A stretch of 64,000 bases of DNA from Cryobacterium sp. GrIS_2_6 (GTDB taxonomy: Bacteria; Actinomycetota; Actinomycetes; Actinomycetales; Microbacteriaceae), in contig NZ_JAXCHP010000001.1 in the NCBI RefSeq assembly GCF_035984545.1, positions 3,472,001-3,536,000 on the forward strand, written 5' to 3'. Below the pieces are notes generated by a model. The model had not been told where the DNA came from. It ran no database searches and saw nothing but the letters and a program-made list of their open reading frames with translations. Numbering within the stretch: position 1 is the stretch's first letter; every line of letters begins with the position of its first letter. This document shows positions 41,947 through 49,265 of the stretch, piece after piece. The translations under genes were made by a program, and so were the position numbers.

Positions 41947-44798
41947 CCGGCCGCACCATGACCCACCCCCGGCAACAGCACCAGTACCGCCTGCCGCGCG
42001 CCGCGGCGACGCCCGCGCCGGCGTCCCTGCCGCCAGAGGGGCTGCCGGGGCTCGACCCTGCGTTCTCGAGGCTGGTCGAGGCTGAGGAGCCGGGCGCCGG
42101 CATCCGCACCTGGCACCTGCTCGACAACGGGCCCGTGCTCGCGTCCCGCGGCATCACCCCGGTCGGTACGGTGTTGTGCGTGCACGGCAACCCGACCTGG
42201 TCGTACCTGTGGCGGTCGCTCGTGACGCAGGCGACGGATGCCGCCACGCGCGGCGCTGAGGCCTGGCGCGTGATCGCCGTCGACCAGCTCGAAATGGGCT
42301 TCTCCGAGCGCACCGGGACGGTGCGCCCGCTCGCACGCCGGGTCGCAGACCTGGGCGACCTCACGGACGCGCTCGGCGCGGAACCGCTGGGACTCACCGG
42401 CCCGGTCCTCACCTTCGGCCATGACTGGGGCGGAGTCGTCTCTCTCGGCTGGGCGATCGACCACCCGGACCTGCTCGCGGGCGTGCTGCTGCTCAACACC
42501 GGCGTGCACCAGCCGGAGGACGCCGCGATCCCTGCGCCCCTGCGGCTGGCCCTGCAGGGTGGTGTGCTCGGCGCCGCGACCGTCACGACGCCCGCGTTCC
42601 TCGATACGACGCTCGCGCTCGCGCATCCGCCCTTGTCCGCCGCCGTCAAACGCGCCTACCGGGCGCCGTACCGGGGAGCGGCCCGGCGGGGCGGGATCGG
42701 CGCGTTCGTCGCCGACATCCCGGTCGGTCCCGGATCCGTCAGCACGCCGGAACTCGACCGCATCGCCTCGGGACTCCGCGGCCTCGGCGTGCCGGCCCTG
42801 CTGCTCTGGGGTCCCGCCGACCCGATCTTCAGCGACCGGTACCTCGACGACCTCCTCGACCGGCTCCCCGACGCCGACGTGCACCGCTTCGAGGGGGCAG
42901 GGCACCTGGTGGCCGAGGACGTCGACTACGCCGCGGCCGCACTGATCTGGCTCGCCGACCGCGCCCTGCTCGCCGCCGTGCCCGCCCCCCTGACCGCCGC
43001 CAAGCCCGTTCCGGTCGAGAGCGCCCGATCCGCCGGTCACTCTCGACCGGAACAGGACATCTCGGACGGGGAAACCGCGCCCGAATCCGGTGTCGACTAC
43101 CAGCCGCTCTGGCACTACCTCGATGAATTCCGGGAGAGCGACGACATCGCCCTCGTGGACATGGCGCCCGATCACGGTGCCGCTCAGCTCAGCGTCAGCT
43201 GGCGCGAGCTGTCCGCGCGCGTGCGCCGGCTGGCCGCAGGGCTCCACCAGATCGGCGTCCGCAAGGGCGACCGGGTCTCGCTTCTCGTTCCTCCAGGCGC
43301 CGACCTCACGGCCGTGTTGTATGCCTGCGTGCGCATCGGCGCCGTCGTCGTGGTCGCGGATGCCGGCCTCGGCCTCCGCGGCCTGACCCGGGCCGTCCGG
43401 GGCGCGCGTCCCGACCACGTCATTGGAGCGACCCCCGGTTTGGTCGCCGCCCGGGCGCTCGGCTGGCCCGGCCAGAAGATCGCCGCGGTCACCCTCGCCA
43501 GGCCGCTTGCCCGGCTCCTCGACGTCTCCTTCACTCTCGCCGAGTTGGAGTCGCTCGGCGCGGAAGAGGGCCTGCCACCAGAGCCCACCGCGGCAGACAC
43601 GGCAGCCGTGCTCTTCACGTCCGGGTCGACGGGGCCGGCCAAGGGCGTCGTCTACACGAACGGCCAGCTCGCCGCGGTCAGCTGGGCGCTCCGCGAGCAG
43701 TACGGCGTCGGCCCAGGGACGGGCCTCGTCGCCGGCTTCGCGCCGTTCGCCCTCCTCGGCCCCGCCCTCGGCGCCCGCTCGGTGACCCCCGACATGGACG
43801 TCACCTCGCCGAAGACGCTCACCGCGACCGCGGTGGCCGCCGCTGTCGCCGCGATCGACGCATCCGTCGTGTTCCTGTCGCCGGCAGCCTTGACGAACGT
43901 CGTCGCGACGGCGGCAAGCCTCACCGCCGCCGACCGGGCGTCCCTCGCCGGGGTGCGCAGCTTCCTCTCCGCAGGCGCGCCGGTCGCAGAGCCGCTCCTC
44001 GCGGCCGCAGCGCGGCTGATGCCGGACGCGACAGCGCATACCCCGTACGGCATGACCGAGGGCCTCCTGATGACAGACATCACCCTCGAGGGCATCCGGG
44101 CCGCGACCGCGGCCACCGCTGGCGGCGTCTGCGTCGGTTACCCGACCGGGACCACCCGGATCCGGATCAGCGCTCTCGACGACCGGGGCGCAGCCACCGG
44201 AGCACTGTCCGATGAGACCGGTGTCACGGGTGAGATCGTCGTCTCCGCGCCCCACGTCGAAGACCACTACGACCGGCTCTGGCTCACCGACCGGGCCGCC
44301 AGGCGCGGCGCGATCGCGGGAGAACGCTGGCACCGCACCGGCGACGTCGGCCACCTCGACGCAGACGGTCGGCTCTGGGTCGAGGGTCGGCTGCCGCACG
44401 TCATCGTCACGGCGGAGGGGGTCGTCACGCCGGTCGGCCCCGAGCAGGCCATCGAACGCGTCCGTCTGACGCCGCGCGATGCGGTCACCGCGGGCATGTC
44501 CGGCAGGCCGAACCCCGGACACCCCGGTGTCGCCCGTGCAGCCCTCGTCGGGGTCGGACCGGTGGGTACCCAACAGCTGGTCGCCGTCGTCGAAACGAGA
44601 CCGCCCGCCCGCCGGGTCGGACTCGCGACGGAGGCACTCGCTGCCGCTGTCCGAACGGCATCGCCGGCACCCCTCGCTGCGGTCCTCGTGGTTCCCCAGC
44701 TGCCGACGGACATCCGGCACAATTCCAAGATCGACCGCAGCCGGCTCGCCCGGTGGGCGGGCGGCATCCTCTCCGGCGGGCGGATGACGCGACCGTGA
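41943..44798 (+). CDS. oleBC: OleBC fusion: beta-lactone decarboxylase fused to beta-lactone synthetase
   Basis: The 951-residue natural fusion is known from actinobacterial ole clusters such as that of Micrococcus. The N-terminal OleB part (about residues 1-345) is a haloalkane-dehalogenase-like hydrolase with LCVHGNPTWSYLW, the Asp nucleophile in GHDWGGVVSLGW and His in GAGHLVAEDVDY. The C-terminal OleC part (about 375-951) is an ANL-superfamily ligase with LFTSGSTGPAKGVVYTNGQ, YGMTEGLLM, HRTGDVGHLDADGRLWVEGR and the terminal Lys in RHNSKIDRS. OleC closes the beta-hydroxy acid to a beta-lactone and OleB decarboxylates it to the cis-alkene. The linker at residues 355-371 is encoded by an inverted repeat (43008-43053). 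Confidence 0.94.
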   Translation: MTGRTMTHPRQQHQYRLPRAAATPAPASLPPEGLPGLDPAFSRLVEAEEPGAGIRTWHLLDNGPVLASRGITPVGTVLCVHGNPTWSYLWRSLVTQATDAATRGAEAWRVIAVDQLEMGFSERTGTVRPLARRVADLGDLTDALGAEPLGLTGPVLTFGHDWGGVVSLGWAIDHPDLLAGVLLLNTGVHQPEDAAIPAPLRLALQGGVLGAATVTTPAFLDTTLALAHPPLSAAVKRAYRAPYRGAARRGGIGAFVADIPVGPGSVSTPELDRIASGLRGLGVPALLLWGPADPIFSDRYLDDLLDRLPDADVHRFEGAGHLVAEDVDYAAAALIWLADRALLAAVPAPLTAAKPVPVESARSAGHSRPEQDISDGETAPESGVDYQPLWHYLDEFRESDDIALVDMAPDHGAAQLSVSWRELSARVRRLAAGLHQIGVRKGDRVSLLVPPGADLTAVLYACVRIGAVVVVADAGLGLRGLTRAVRGARPDHVIGATPGLVAARALGWPGQKIAAVTLARPLARLLDVSFTLAELESLGAEEGLPPEPTAADTAAVLFTSGSTGPAKGVVYTNGQLAAVSWALREQYGVGPGTGLVAGFAPFALLGPALGARSVTPDMDVTSPKTLTATAVAAAVAAIDASVVFLSPAALTNVVATAASLTAADRASLAGVRSFLSAGAPVAEPLLAAAARLMPDATAHTPYGMTEGLLMTDITLEGIRAATAATAGGVCVGYPTGTTRIRISALDDRGAATGALSDETGVTGEIVVSAPHVEDHYDRLWLTDRAARRGAIAGERWHRTGDVGHLDADGRLWVEGRLPHVIVTAEGVVTPVGPEQAIERVRLTPRDAVTAGMSGRPNPGHPGVARAALVGVGPVGTQQLVAVVETRPPARRVGLATEALAAAVRTASPAPLAAVLVVPQLPTDIRHNSKIDRSRLARWAGGILSGGRMTRP
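43008..43053. repeat. Inverted repeat family B copy 1, inside the oleBC linker
   Basis: GTTCCGGTCGAGAG and CTCTCGACCGGAAC pair perfectly over 14 bp across an 18-nt spacer. Nearly the same 46-bp sequence, spacer included, occurs in the non-coding gap at 52944-52989. The element is read in frame through the interdomain linker of oleBC. Confidence 0.8.
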
Positions 44799-45802
44799 CC
44801 CCCCTGCGGGTGCTCGTCACCGGGGCGAGCGGTTTCCTCGGTCGCGCGGTCGCGGCAGAGCTGGTCGCGGCCGGATACGAGGTGAGCTGCTTCCAGCGGC
44901 GACCGTCTGGCGTCGCAGGGGCCCGTGACCTGCTCGGATCCGTGACCACGGCCCAGGACGTGGATCATGCCGTCATCGGCATGGACGCCGTCGTTCACCT
45001 CGCGGCCAAGGTCTCCCTCGCGGGCGACCCGCGCGACTTCGAGGCCGTCAACGTCGGCGGCACCCGCTCCCTGCTCGCCGCGGCAGCGGATGCCGGGGTC
45101 TCGCGCTTCGTCTTCGTCTCGTCTCCCTCTGTGGCCCACGCCGGGACATCCATCGTCGGCAGCGATGCCGGCCCGGCAGATCCCGCTCGTGCCCGCGGCG
45201 ACTACGCCCGCACCAAGGCCCGCGCCGAATTGCTCGCGCTCGACGCCGACTCTGCACTCATGCGGGTCGTGGTCGTGCGACCGCACCTGGTTTGGGGCCC
45301 CGGGGACACCCAGCTCGTCGCCCGGATCGTCGAGCGGGCCAGGGCGGGGCGCCTTCCCCTGCTCGGGCACGGCGCAGCTCTCATCGACACGACCTACGTG
45401 GACAATGCGGCCACGGCGATCAGAGCCGCCCTCGACCGGGTGCGCGAGGTGCACGGCAACGCCTACGTGATCACCAATGGCGAGCCCCGACCGGTCGCCG
45501 AGCTCCTCGCCGGCATGTGCCGGGCGGCCGGGGTTCGCCCACCGGCCTGGTCGGTTCCCGCCGCGCTCGCACGCGGCGGCGGCTCCGTGATCGAGGCCGC
45601 CTGGCGAGTACGCCCCGGAGCCGACGAGCCCCCGATGACCCGCTTCCTCGCCGAACAGCTCTCGACCGCGCACTGGTTCGACCAACGCCGCACGCGCGCC
45701 GACCTGCACTGGACCCCACAGGTGACCCTCGACGATGGCTTCCGCCGCCTCGCCGCCTCCTACGCCCAGCTCCCCGCTCCCGGTGGCCGCGAAAGCGGGT
45801 GA
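44795..45802 (+). CDS. oleD: OleD, 2-alkyl-3-oxoalkanoate reductase
   Basis: NADPH-dependent extended SDR of 335 residues that reduces the OleA product to the 2-alkyl-3-hydroxy acid. It has the dinucleotide motif VLVTGASGFLGRAVAAEL at the N-terminus, FVFVSSPSVAHAGT with the catalytic Ser, the YxxxK dyad in DYARTKARAELLALDAD, and RPHLVWGPGDTQLVARIVERAR. The GTG start overlaps the oleBC stop (GTGA). The last codons and the stop lie inside inverted repeat C, so the C-terminal GGRESG may derive from the repeat. Confidence 0.92.
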   Translation: MTPLRVLVTGASGFLGRAVAAELVAAGYEVSCFQRRPSGVAGARDLLGSVTTAQDVDHAVIGMDAVVHLAAKVSLAGDPRDFEAVNVGGTRSLLAAAADAGVSRFVFVSSPSVAHAGTSIVGSDAGPADPARARGDYARTKARAELLALDADSALMRVVVVRPHLVWGPGDTQLVARIVERARAGRLPLLGHGAALIDTTYVDNAATAIRAALDRVREVHGNAYVITNGEPRPVAELLAGMCRAAGVRPPAWSVPAALARGGGSVIEAAWRVRPGADEPPMTRFLAEQLSTAHWFDQRRTRADLHWTPQVTLDDGFRRLAASYAQLPAPGGRESG

Positions 45803-45850
45803 ATCGTCGGTGTGAAGGGTTCGAACCGACTATTCACCCGCTTTCGCGGC
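45786..45850. repeat. Long inverted repeat (family C) at oleD/GntR convergent ends
   Basis: Arms 45786-45811 and 45825-45850 pair over 26 bp with one mismatch (core CGAAAGCGGGTGAAT) around a 13-nt loop. The oleD stop TGA (45800-45802) is in the left arm. The GntR stop is 24 nt beyond the right arm. It can act as a bidirectional terminator. Confidence 0.8.
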
Positions 45851-45873
45851 TAGGCGGGGCGCGTGCGGATTGA

Positions 45874-46236
45874 TCAGGGGCGGATGCCGAGCGCGGCCGA
45901 GACGAGCGCGAGCGCGTCGTCCGCGTCGAGGCCGAGCACGCGCATCCGTTCGGCGAAGTCGGCAGCGGCGCGTTGCGCCTGGCGCAGGGTCGGGTCGCCC
46001 GTTGCGGCGATGAAGGAACCCTGGCGGCCGCGGGTCTCGATCACCTCGCCCTGCTCGAGCTCGCGGTAGGCCCGGGCCACCGTGTTCGGGGCGAATCCGA
46101 GTTCGTCGGCGAGCCGGCGCACGGTCGGCAGCTTGTCTCCGGGCGCCACGGCACCGGTCCGAACGGCCTCGAGCACCTGAAGTCGCAGTTGCTCGAACGG
46201 CGGCGTGGGGGAGTGCTCGTCGATGGTCAGCTTCAT
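45874..46236 (-). CDS. GntR-family regulator, YtrA subfamily
   Basis: This 120-residue regulator is essentially a winged helix with a short tail: PPFEQLRLQVLEAVRTGAVAPGDKLPTVRRLADELGFAPNTVARAYRELEQGEVIETRGRQGSF-type sequence spans residues about 10-75, and a helical dimerisation tail follows. YtrA-type regulators usually control adjacent ABC transporters, but none is adjacent here. The start at 46236 has a leader with AAGGAAA. It is divergent from the YdeI-like gene with 94 nt between. Confidence 0.9.
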   Translation of the reverse strand: MKLTIDEHSPTPPFEQLRLQVLEAVRTGAVAPGDKLPTVRRLADELGFAPNTVARAYRELEQGEVIETRGRQGSFIAATGDPTLRQAQRAAADFAERMRVLGLDADDALALVSAALGIRP

Positions 46237-46317
46237 GGTGCCCGCACCCGGTTTCCTTGTGTTGGTTATGTACCAAGCTAGCCCGCAGGGACCCGTGCGC
46301 GGAACCGCTCGGTGCGG

Positions 46318-46323
46318 CATACT
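46318..46323 (+). promoter_or_regulatory. -10 box of the YdeI-like gene
   Basis: CATACT ends 7 nt before the ATG at 46331, one more than the usual spacing in this window. Confidence 0.45.
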
Positions 46324-46330
46324 CGGTTCC

Positions 46331-46783
46331 ATGAGATTCACGACCGTCCTCGAACTTTCCGGCAAATCGGCAACGGGCATCCGCGTTCCCGAGGAGGTCG
46401 TCGCGGGTCTCGGCCCCGGCAAGCGCCACGCCATCACGGTCACGATCGGCGGTCATACCTACCGCAGCTCCGTCGCCCCCTACCGCGGCGCATTCATGAT
46501 CGCGCTCAGCGCCGAGAACCGAGAACAGGCACGCGTCGCCGCAGGGGACGAGATCGAGGTCGACGTCGAGCTCGACACCGAACCCCGGGTGGTCGAGGTG
46601 CCGGCAGACTTCGCCGCAGCGCTCGACGAGCAACCGGATGCCCGGGCCGCCTTCACTGCTCTGTCCTACAGCAACCAGCGCGCCCACGTCCTCGCGATCG
46701 AGAGCGCGAAGACGCCGGAGACCCGCCGGCGCCGGATCGAGGCGGCCCGGTCCGCACTCGCGCCGGCCGCACCGACTCCCTAG
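46331..46783 (+). CDS. YdeI/OmdA-like protein with DUF1905
   Basis: The 150-residue protein has two parts. An N-terminal DUF1905 beta-barrel (FTTVLELSGKSATGIRVPEEVVAGLGPGKRHAITVTIGG-type sequence, with YRSSVAPYRGAFMIALSAENR) is followed by a C-terminal YdeI-like helical part (PADFAAALDEQPDARAAFTALSYSNQRAHV, then ESAKTPETRRRRIE). It is widespread in bacteria and its function is not established. The ATG at 46331 fits the domain start and the near-leaderless promoter. Confidence 0.9.
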   Translation: MRFTTVLELSGKSATGIRVPEEVVAGLGPGKRHAITVTIGGHTYRSSVAPYRGAFMIALSAENREQARVAAGDEIEVDVELDTEPRVVEVPADFAAALDEQPDARAAFTALSYSNQRAHVLAIESAKTPETRRRRIEAARSALAPAAPTP

Positions 46784-46880
46784 CCTCGGGCGCGCCGTCG
46801 ATTCCCGGTTCGGAGAAGTGCTTTCCACTCAGAGGGCATGACTGACCCCGTGTGGAGCGAGGTCGAACCGGATGGCTCGC

Positions 46881-46886
46881 TAGGCT
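46881..46886 (+). promoter_or_regulatory. -10 box of the FetB-like gene, leaderless geometry
   Basis: TAGGCT, then the 6-nt spacer CAGAAG, then GTG 46893. Confidence 0.6.
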
Positions 46887-46892
46887 CAGAAG

Positions 46893-47666
46893 GTGACCTG
46901 GCCCGCCGACCTCCCCGCCGAACTGGGCGGACTCCTGCCCAGCCTCATCGGGGTGCTGCTACTGATCGCGGTCGTCACCGCCCTGCTCCGGGGCTTCCAC
47001 GTGCCCCGGCCGTACGCCCCCGCACTCGCGATCCTCCGGGGCACGCTCCAGCTCGCGGCGATCAGCCTCATCCTGAGCGGAATCATCTCCGATCCGCTCT
47101 GGGTCGGAGTCGGACTCAGCGTGATGTTCATCGCCGCGGTGAGCACGGTCAACCGGCGCCTCGGGGCGACCCGGCAGCACTTCGGCTGGATCGCTGCAGC
47201 GATGGGCCTCGGCATCCTTGCGACACTCATCGTGGTGTTCTCGGTCGGCGCCATCGAATTCTCGCCGCGGTATGTGCTCTCCTACGGCGGAATCATCATC
47301 GGCAATGCGATGTCGATTGCGACCCTGACCGGCCGGCGCTTCGGCGAGGCCGTCACCGAGCACTGGGACGAGGTCGAGGGCTGGATGGCGCTCGGGGCGA
47401 CCCCGCGGCAGTCGACGCTCGACCTGGCGCGCCGCGCCGTCTACTTTGCGATCATCCCCACAACCGACCAGACCAAGACCACGGGCCTCGTCACCCTGCC
47501 CGGAGCGTTCGTCGGCGCGATCTTCGGCGGAGCCTCGCCCCTCGAGGCCGGGCGCTTCCAGATCGTCGTGCTCGCCGGCATCCTCTGCGCCGGTGCGATC
47601 ACGGCCGTCACCCTGATCCAGTTCCTCGCGCCGATCCGCATGAAGCCCGCCACGATCCCCACCTAG
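46893..47666 (+). CDS. UPF0014 (FetB/YbbM-like) ABC-type permease
   Basis: The 257-residue protein has seven hydrophobic segments and the UPF0014 motifs RGTLQLAAISLILSGII, SYGGIIIGNAMSIATLTGRRF, EGWMALGATPRQSTLDLARRAVYFAIIPTTDQTKTTGLVTLPG and FVGAIFGGASPLEAGRFQ. In E. coli the homologous FetB pairs with the ATPase FetA and is linked to iron export under oxidative stress. No ATPase gene is adjacent here, so the partner must be elsewhere or the protein acts alone. Confidence 0.9.
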   Translation: MTWPADLPAELGGLLPSLIGVLLLIAVVTALLRGFHVPRPYAPALAILRGTLQLAAISLILSGIISDPLWVGVGLSVMFIAAVSTVNRRLGATRQHFGWIAAAMGLGILATLIVVFSVGAIEFSPRYVLSYGGIIIGNAMSIATLTGRRFGEAVTEHWDEVEGWMALGATPRQSTLDLARRAVYFAIIPTTDQTKTTGLVTLPGAFVGAIFGGASPLEAGRFQIVVLAGILCAGAITAVTLIQFLAPIRMKPATIPT

Positions 47667-47706
47667 TCACCACCGACGAAGACCACTCTCGCGGGCAGCG
47701 GCGCGG

Positions 47707-48144
47707 CTACTCGGCTGCGCGGTGGATGAGCCGGGAGAGCACGATCGCACTGCGGGTGTGGTCGACGTTGGGTGCGAGGCGCACCTTCTCGAGTGCCGCC
47801 TCGAGCCCGGGAATGTCCCGCGCCCTGATGTGCACGATCGCGTCGGCGCTTCCCGTGACGGTGCCTGCGTCGACGACCTCCGGCACGCCGGAGAGGATGC
47901 GCAGGAGTTCGTCGGGGGCGACCGTCCCCCGGCAGAAGAGCTCGACATATGCCTCGGTGCTCATGCCATCGATCGCGGGGTCGACCTGGATCGTGAACCC
48001 GCGGATGATCCCGTCGGCGACGAGCCGGTCGACCCGGCGCTTGACCGCGGAGGCGGACAGCCCGACGACCGAGCCGATGTCCCCGTAGCCCGCGCGCGCA
48101 TTCTGTCTCAGAAGGTCGAGTATGCCGCGGTCGAGGTTGTCCAT
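47707..48144 (-). CDS. Lrp/AsnC-family transcriptional regulator
   Basis: This 145-residue regulator has an N-terminal helix-turn-helix (DRGILDLLRQNARAGYGDIGSVVGLSASAVKRRVDRLVADGIIRGF, about residues 4-49) and a C-terminal RAM effector domain (AYVELFCRGTVAPDELLRIL, VVDAGTVTGSADAIVHIRA). It is divergent from ddaH-rocD and so probably controls them in response to arginine or ornithine. The ATG is 6 nt after TAGACT, so it is leaderless. Confidence 0.93.
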   Translation of the reverse strand: MDNLDRGILDLLRQNARAGYGDIGSVVGLSASAVKRRVDRLVADGIIRGFTIQVDPAIDGMSTEAYVELFCRGTVAPDELLRILSGVPEVVDAGTVTGSADAIVHIRARDIPGLEAALEKVRLAPNVDHTRSAIVLSRLIHRAAE

Positions 48145-48150
48145 TCCGAG

Positions 48151-48156
48151 AGTCTA
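48151..48156 (-). promoter_or_regulatory. -10 box of the Lrp gene, leaderless geometry
   Basis: TAGACT, then the 6-nt spacer CTCGGA, then ATG. Confidence 0.6.
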
Positions 48157-48159
48157 GGG

Positions 48160-48225
48160 GGAATTCCGCGCACCGGCGTGGAATTCCTGCGCATATGTCG
48201 ACGATCACGCCGGTTATGCGCGCAT
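48160..48225. promoter_or_regulatory. Putative Lrp operator region
   Basis: A direct repeat GGAATTCC(T)GCGCA occurs at 48160-48172 and 48180-48193, two helical turns apart, each containing the palindrome GGAATTCC. A further palindrome ATGCGCGCAT lies at 48216-48225. The array starts just upstream of the Lrp -10 box, as expected for an autoregulated Lrp controlling the divergent operon. The rest of the gap to 48419 shows no gene. Confidence 0.5.
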
Positions 48226-48419
48226 TTTGGCGTGCAACGTTGATTCACGCTGTGTGAGAATAAGCACGGCGTCTTTGCGCGGTGCCGTTCACCCGTTCGT
48301 TGTTCACTGTTCGACGTTCACGTTCGACCGCGCGGAGCTCTCATGAGTGACCTGGTCCGCCATCCACCCCGCGTTCCGATTCCGTCAGTAGCAGACGGAG
48401 CGCAGCCGAAGGAGACCTC

Positions 48420-49265
48420 ATGACCATCGATCTCGACCCCACAACCCAGCAGCTCGCCCCGGTGCGCACGGCCGTCAAGCGCACGGTGCTGATGTGCAAG
48501 CCCGACTACTTCACCGTCGTCTACCGGATCAATCCGTGGATGGACCCGGCAATCCCGACCGACACGAGCCTCGCCGTCGCCCAGTGGCAGACCCTCTACG
48601 ACACCTACGTCGGCCTCGGCTTCGACGTGCACCTGATCGACCCGATCGACGGCCTGCCCGACATGGTCTACGCCGCCAACGGCGGTTTCGTAATCGACAA
48701 CATCGCCTATGGCGCCGCGTTCACGTACCCGGAGCGCCAGCCGGAGGGCCCCGCCTACATGGACTGGTTCCGCGCCAGCGGCTTCGACGTGCGGGTGCCC
48801 GTCGAGATCAACGAGGGCGAGGGCGACTTCCTTCTCGTCGGAGATGTCATCCTCGCCGGCACCGGCTTCCGCAGCGCCTCGAACAGCCACGAAGAGGTGT
48901 CGGCGATCTACGGCCGCCCGGTGATCACGCTCAACCTCGTCAACCCGAGCTTCTACCACCTCGACACCGCGATCGCCGTCCTCGACGACACCAACATCGC
49001 CTACCTGCCGAGCGCCTTCGACGAGCAGAGCCTCGCTGTGCTGCGCGAACGCTACCCCGACGCCATCATCGTCACAGAGGAGGATGCGGCGATCCTCGGC
49101 CTCAACTCCTACTCAGACGGCTACAACGTCGTCATCGCCTCCCGCGCGAAGGACTTCGAGCGCCAGCTCCGCGAACGCGGCTACAACCCGATCGGCGTCG
49201 ACCTCTCCGAGCTCCTGCTCGGCGGCGGCGGCGTCAAGTGCTGCACCCTGGAGCTGCGCCGATGA
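48420..49265 (+). CDS. ddaH: Dimethylarginine dimethylaminohydrolase / amidinotransferase-family protein
   Basis: The 281-residue penta-propeller guanidine-modifying enzyme has DMVYAANGGFVIDN (substrate-binding Asp/Asn), INEGEGDFLLVGDVILAG (Glu), NPSFYHLDTAIAVLDD (catalytic His) and the C-terminal nucleophile in GGGGVKCCTLELRR. The family includes DDAH and arginine hydrolases making citrulline or ornithine. Coupling with rocD (ATGA overlap) suggests the physiological product feeds ornithine, so an arginine-degrading role is as likely as dimethylarginine hydrolysis. It has a strong Shine-Dalgarno (GAAGGAG). Confidence 0.9.
   Translation: MTIDLDPTTQQLAPVRTAVKRTVLMCKPDYFTVVYRINPWMDPAIPTDTSLAVAQWQTLYDTYVGLGFDVHLIDPIDGLPDMVYAANGGFVIDNIAYGAAFTYPERQPEGPAYMDWFRASGFDVRVPVEINEGEGDFLLVGDVILAGTGFRSASNSHEEVSAIYGRPVITLNLVNPSFYHLDTAIAVLDDTNIAYLPSAFDEQSLAVLRERYPDAIIVTEEDAAILGLNSYSDGYNVVIASRAKDFERQLRERGYNPIGVDLSELLLGGGGVKCCTLELRR

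Noticed and set aside
41802..44720. A 972-codon minus-strand frame opposite oleBC
   Set aside because: It mirrors the oleBC codon pattern and has no recognisable motif or ribosome-binding site.
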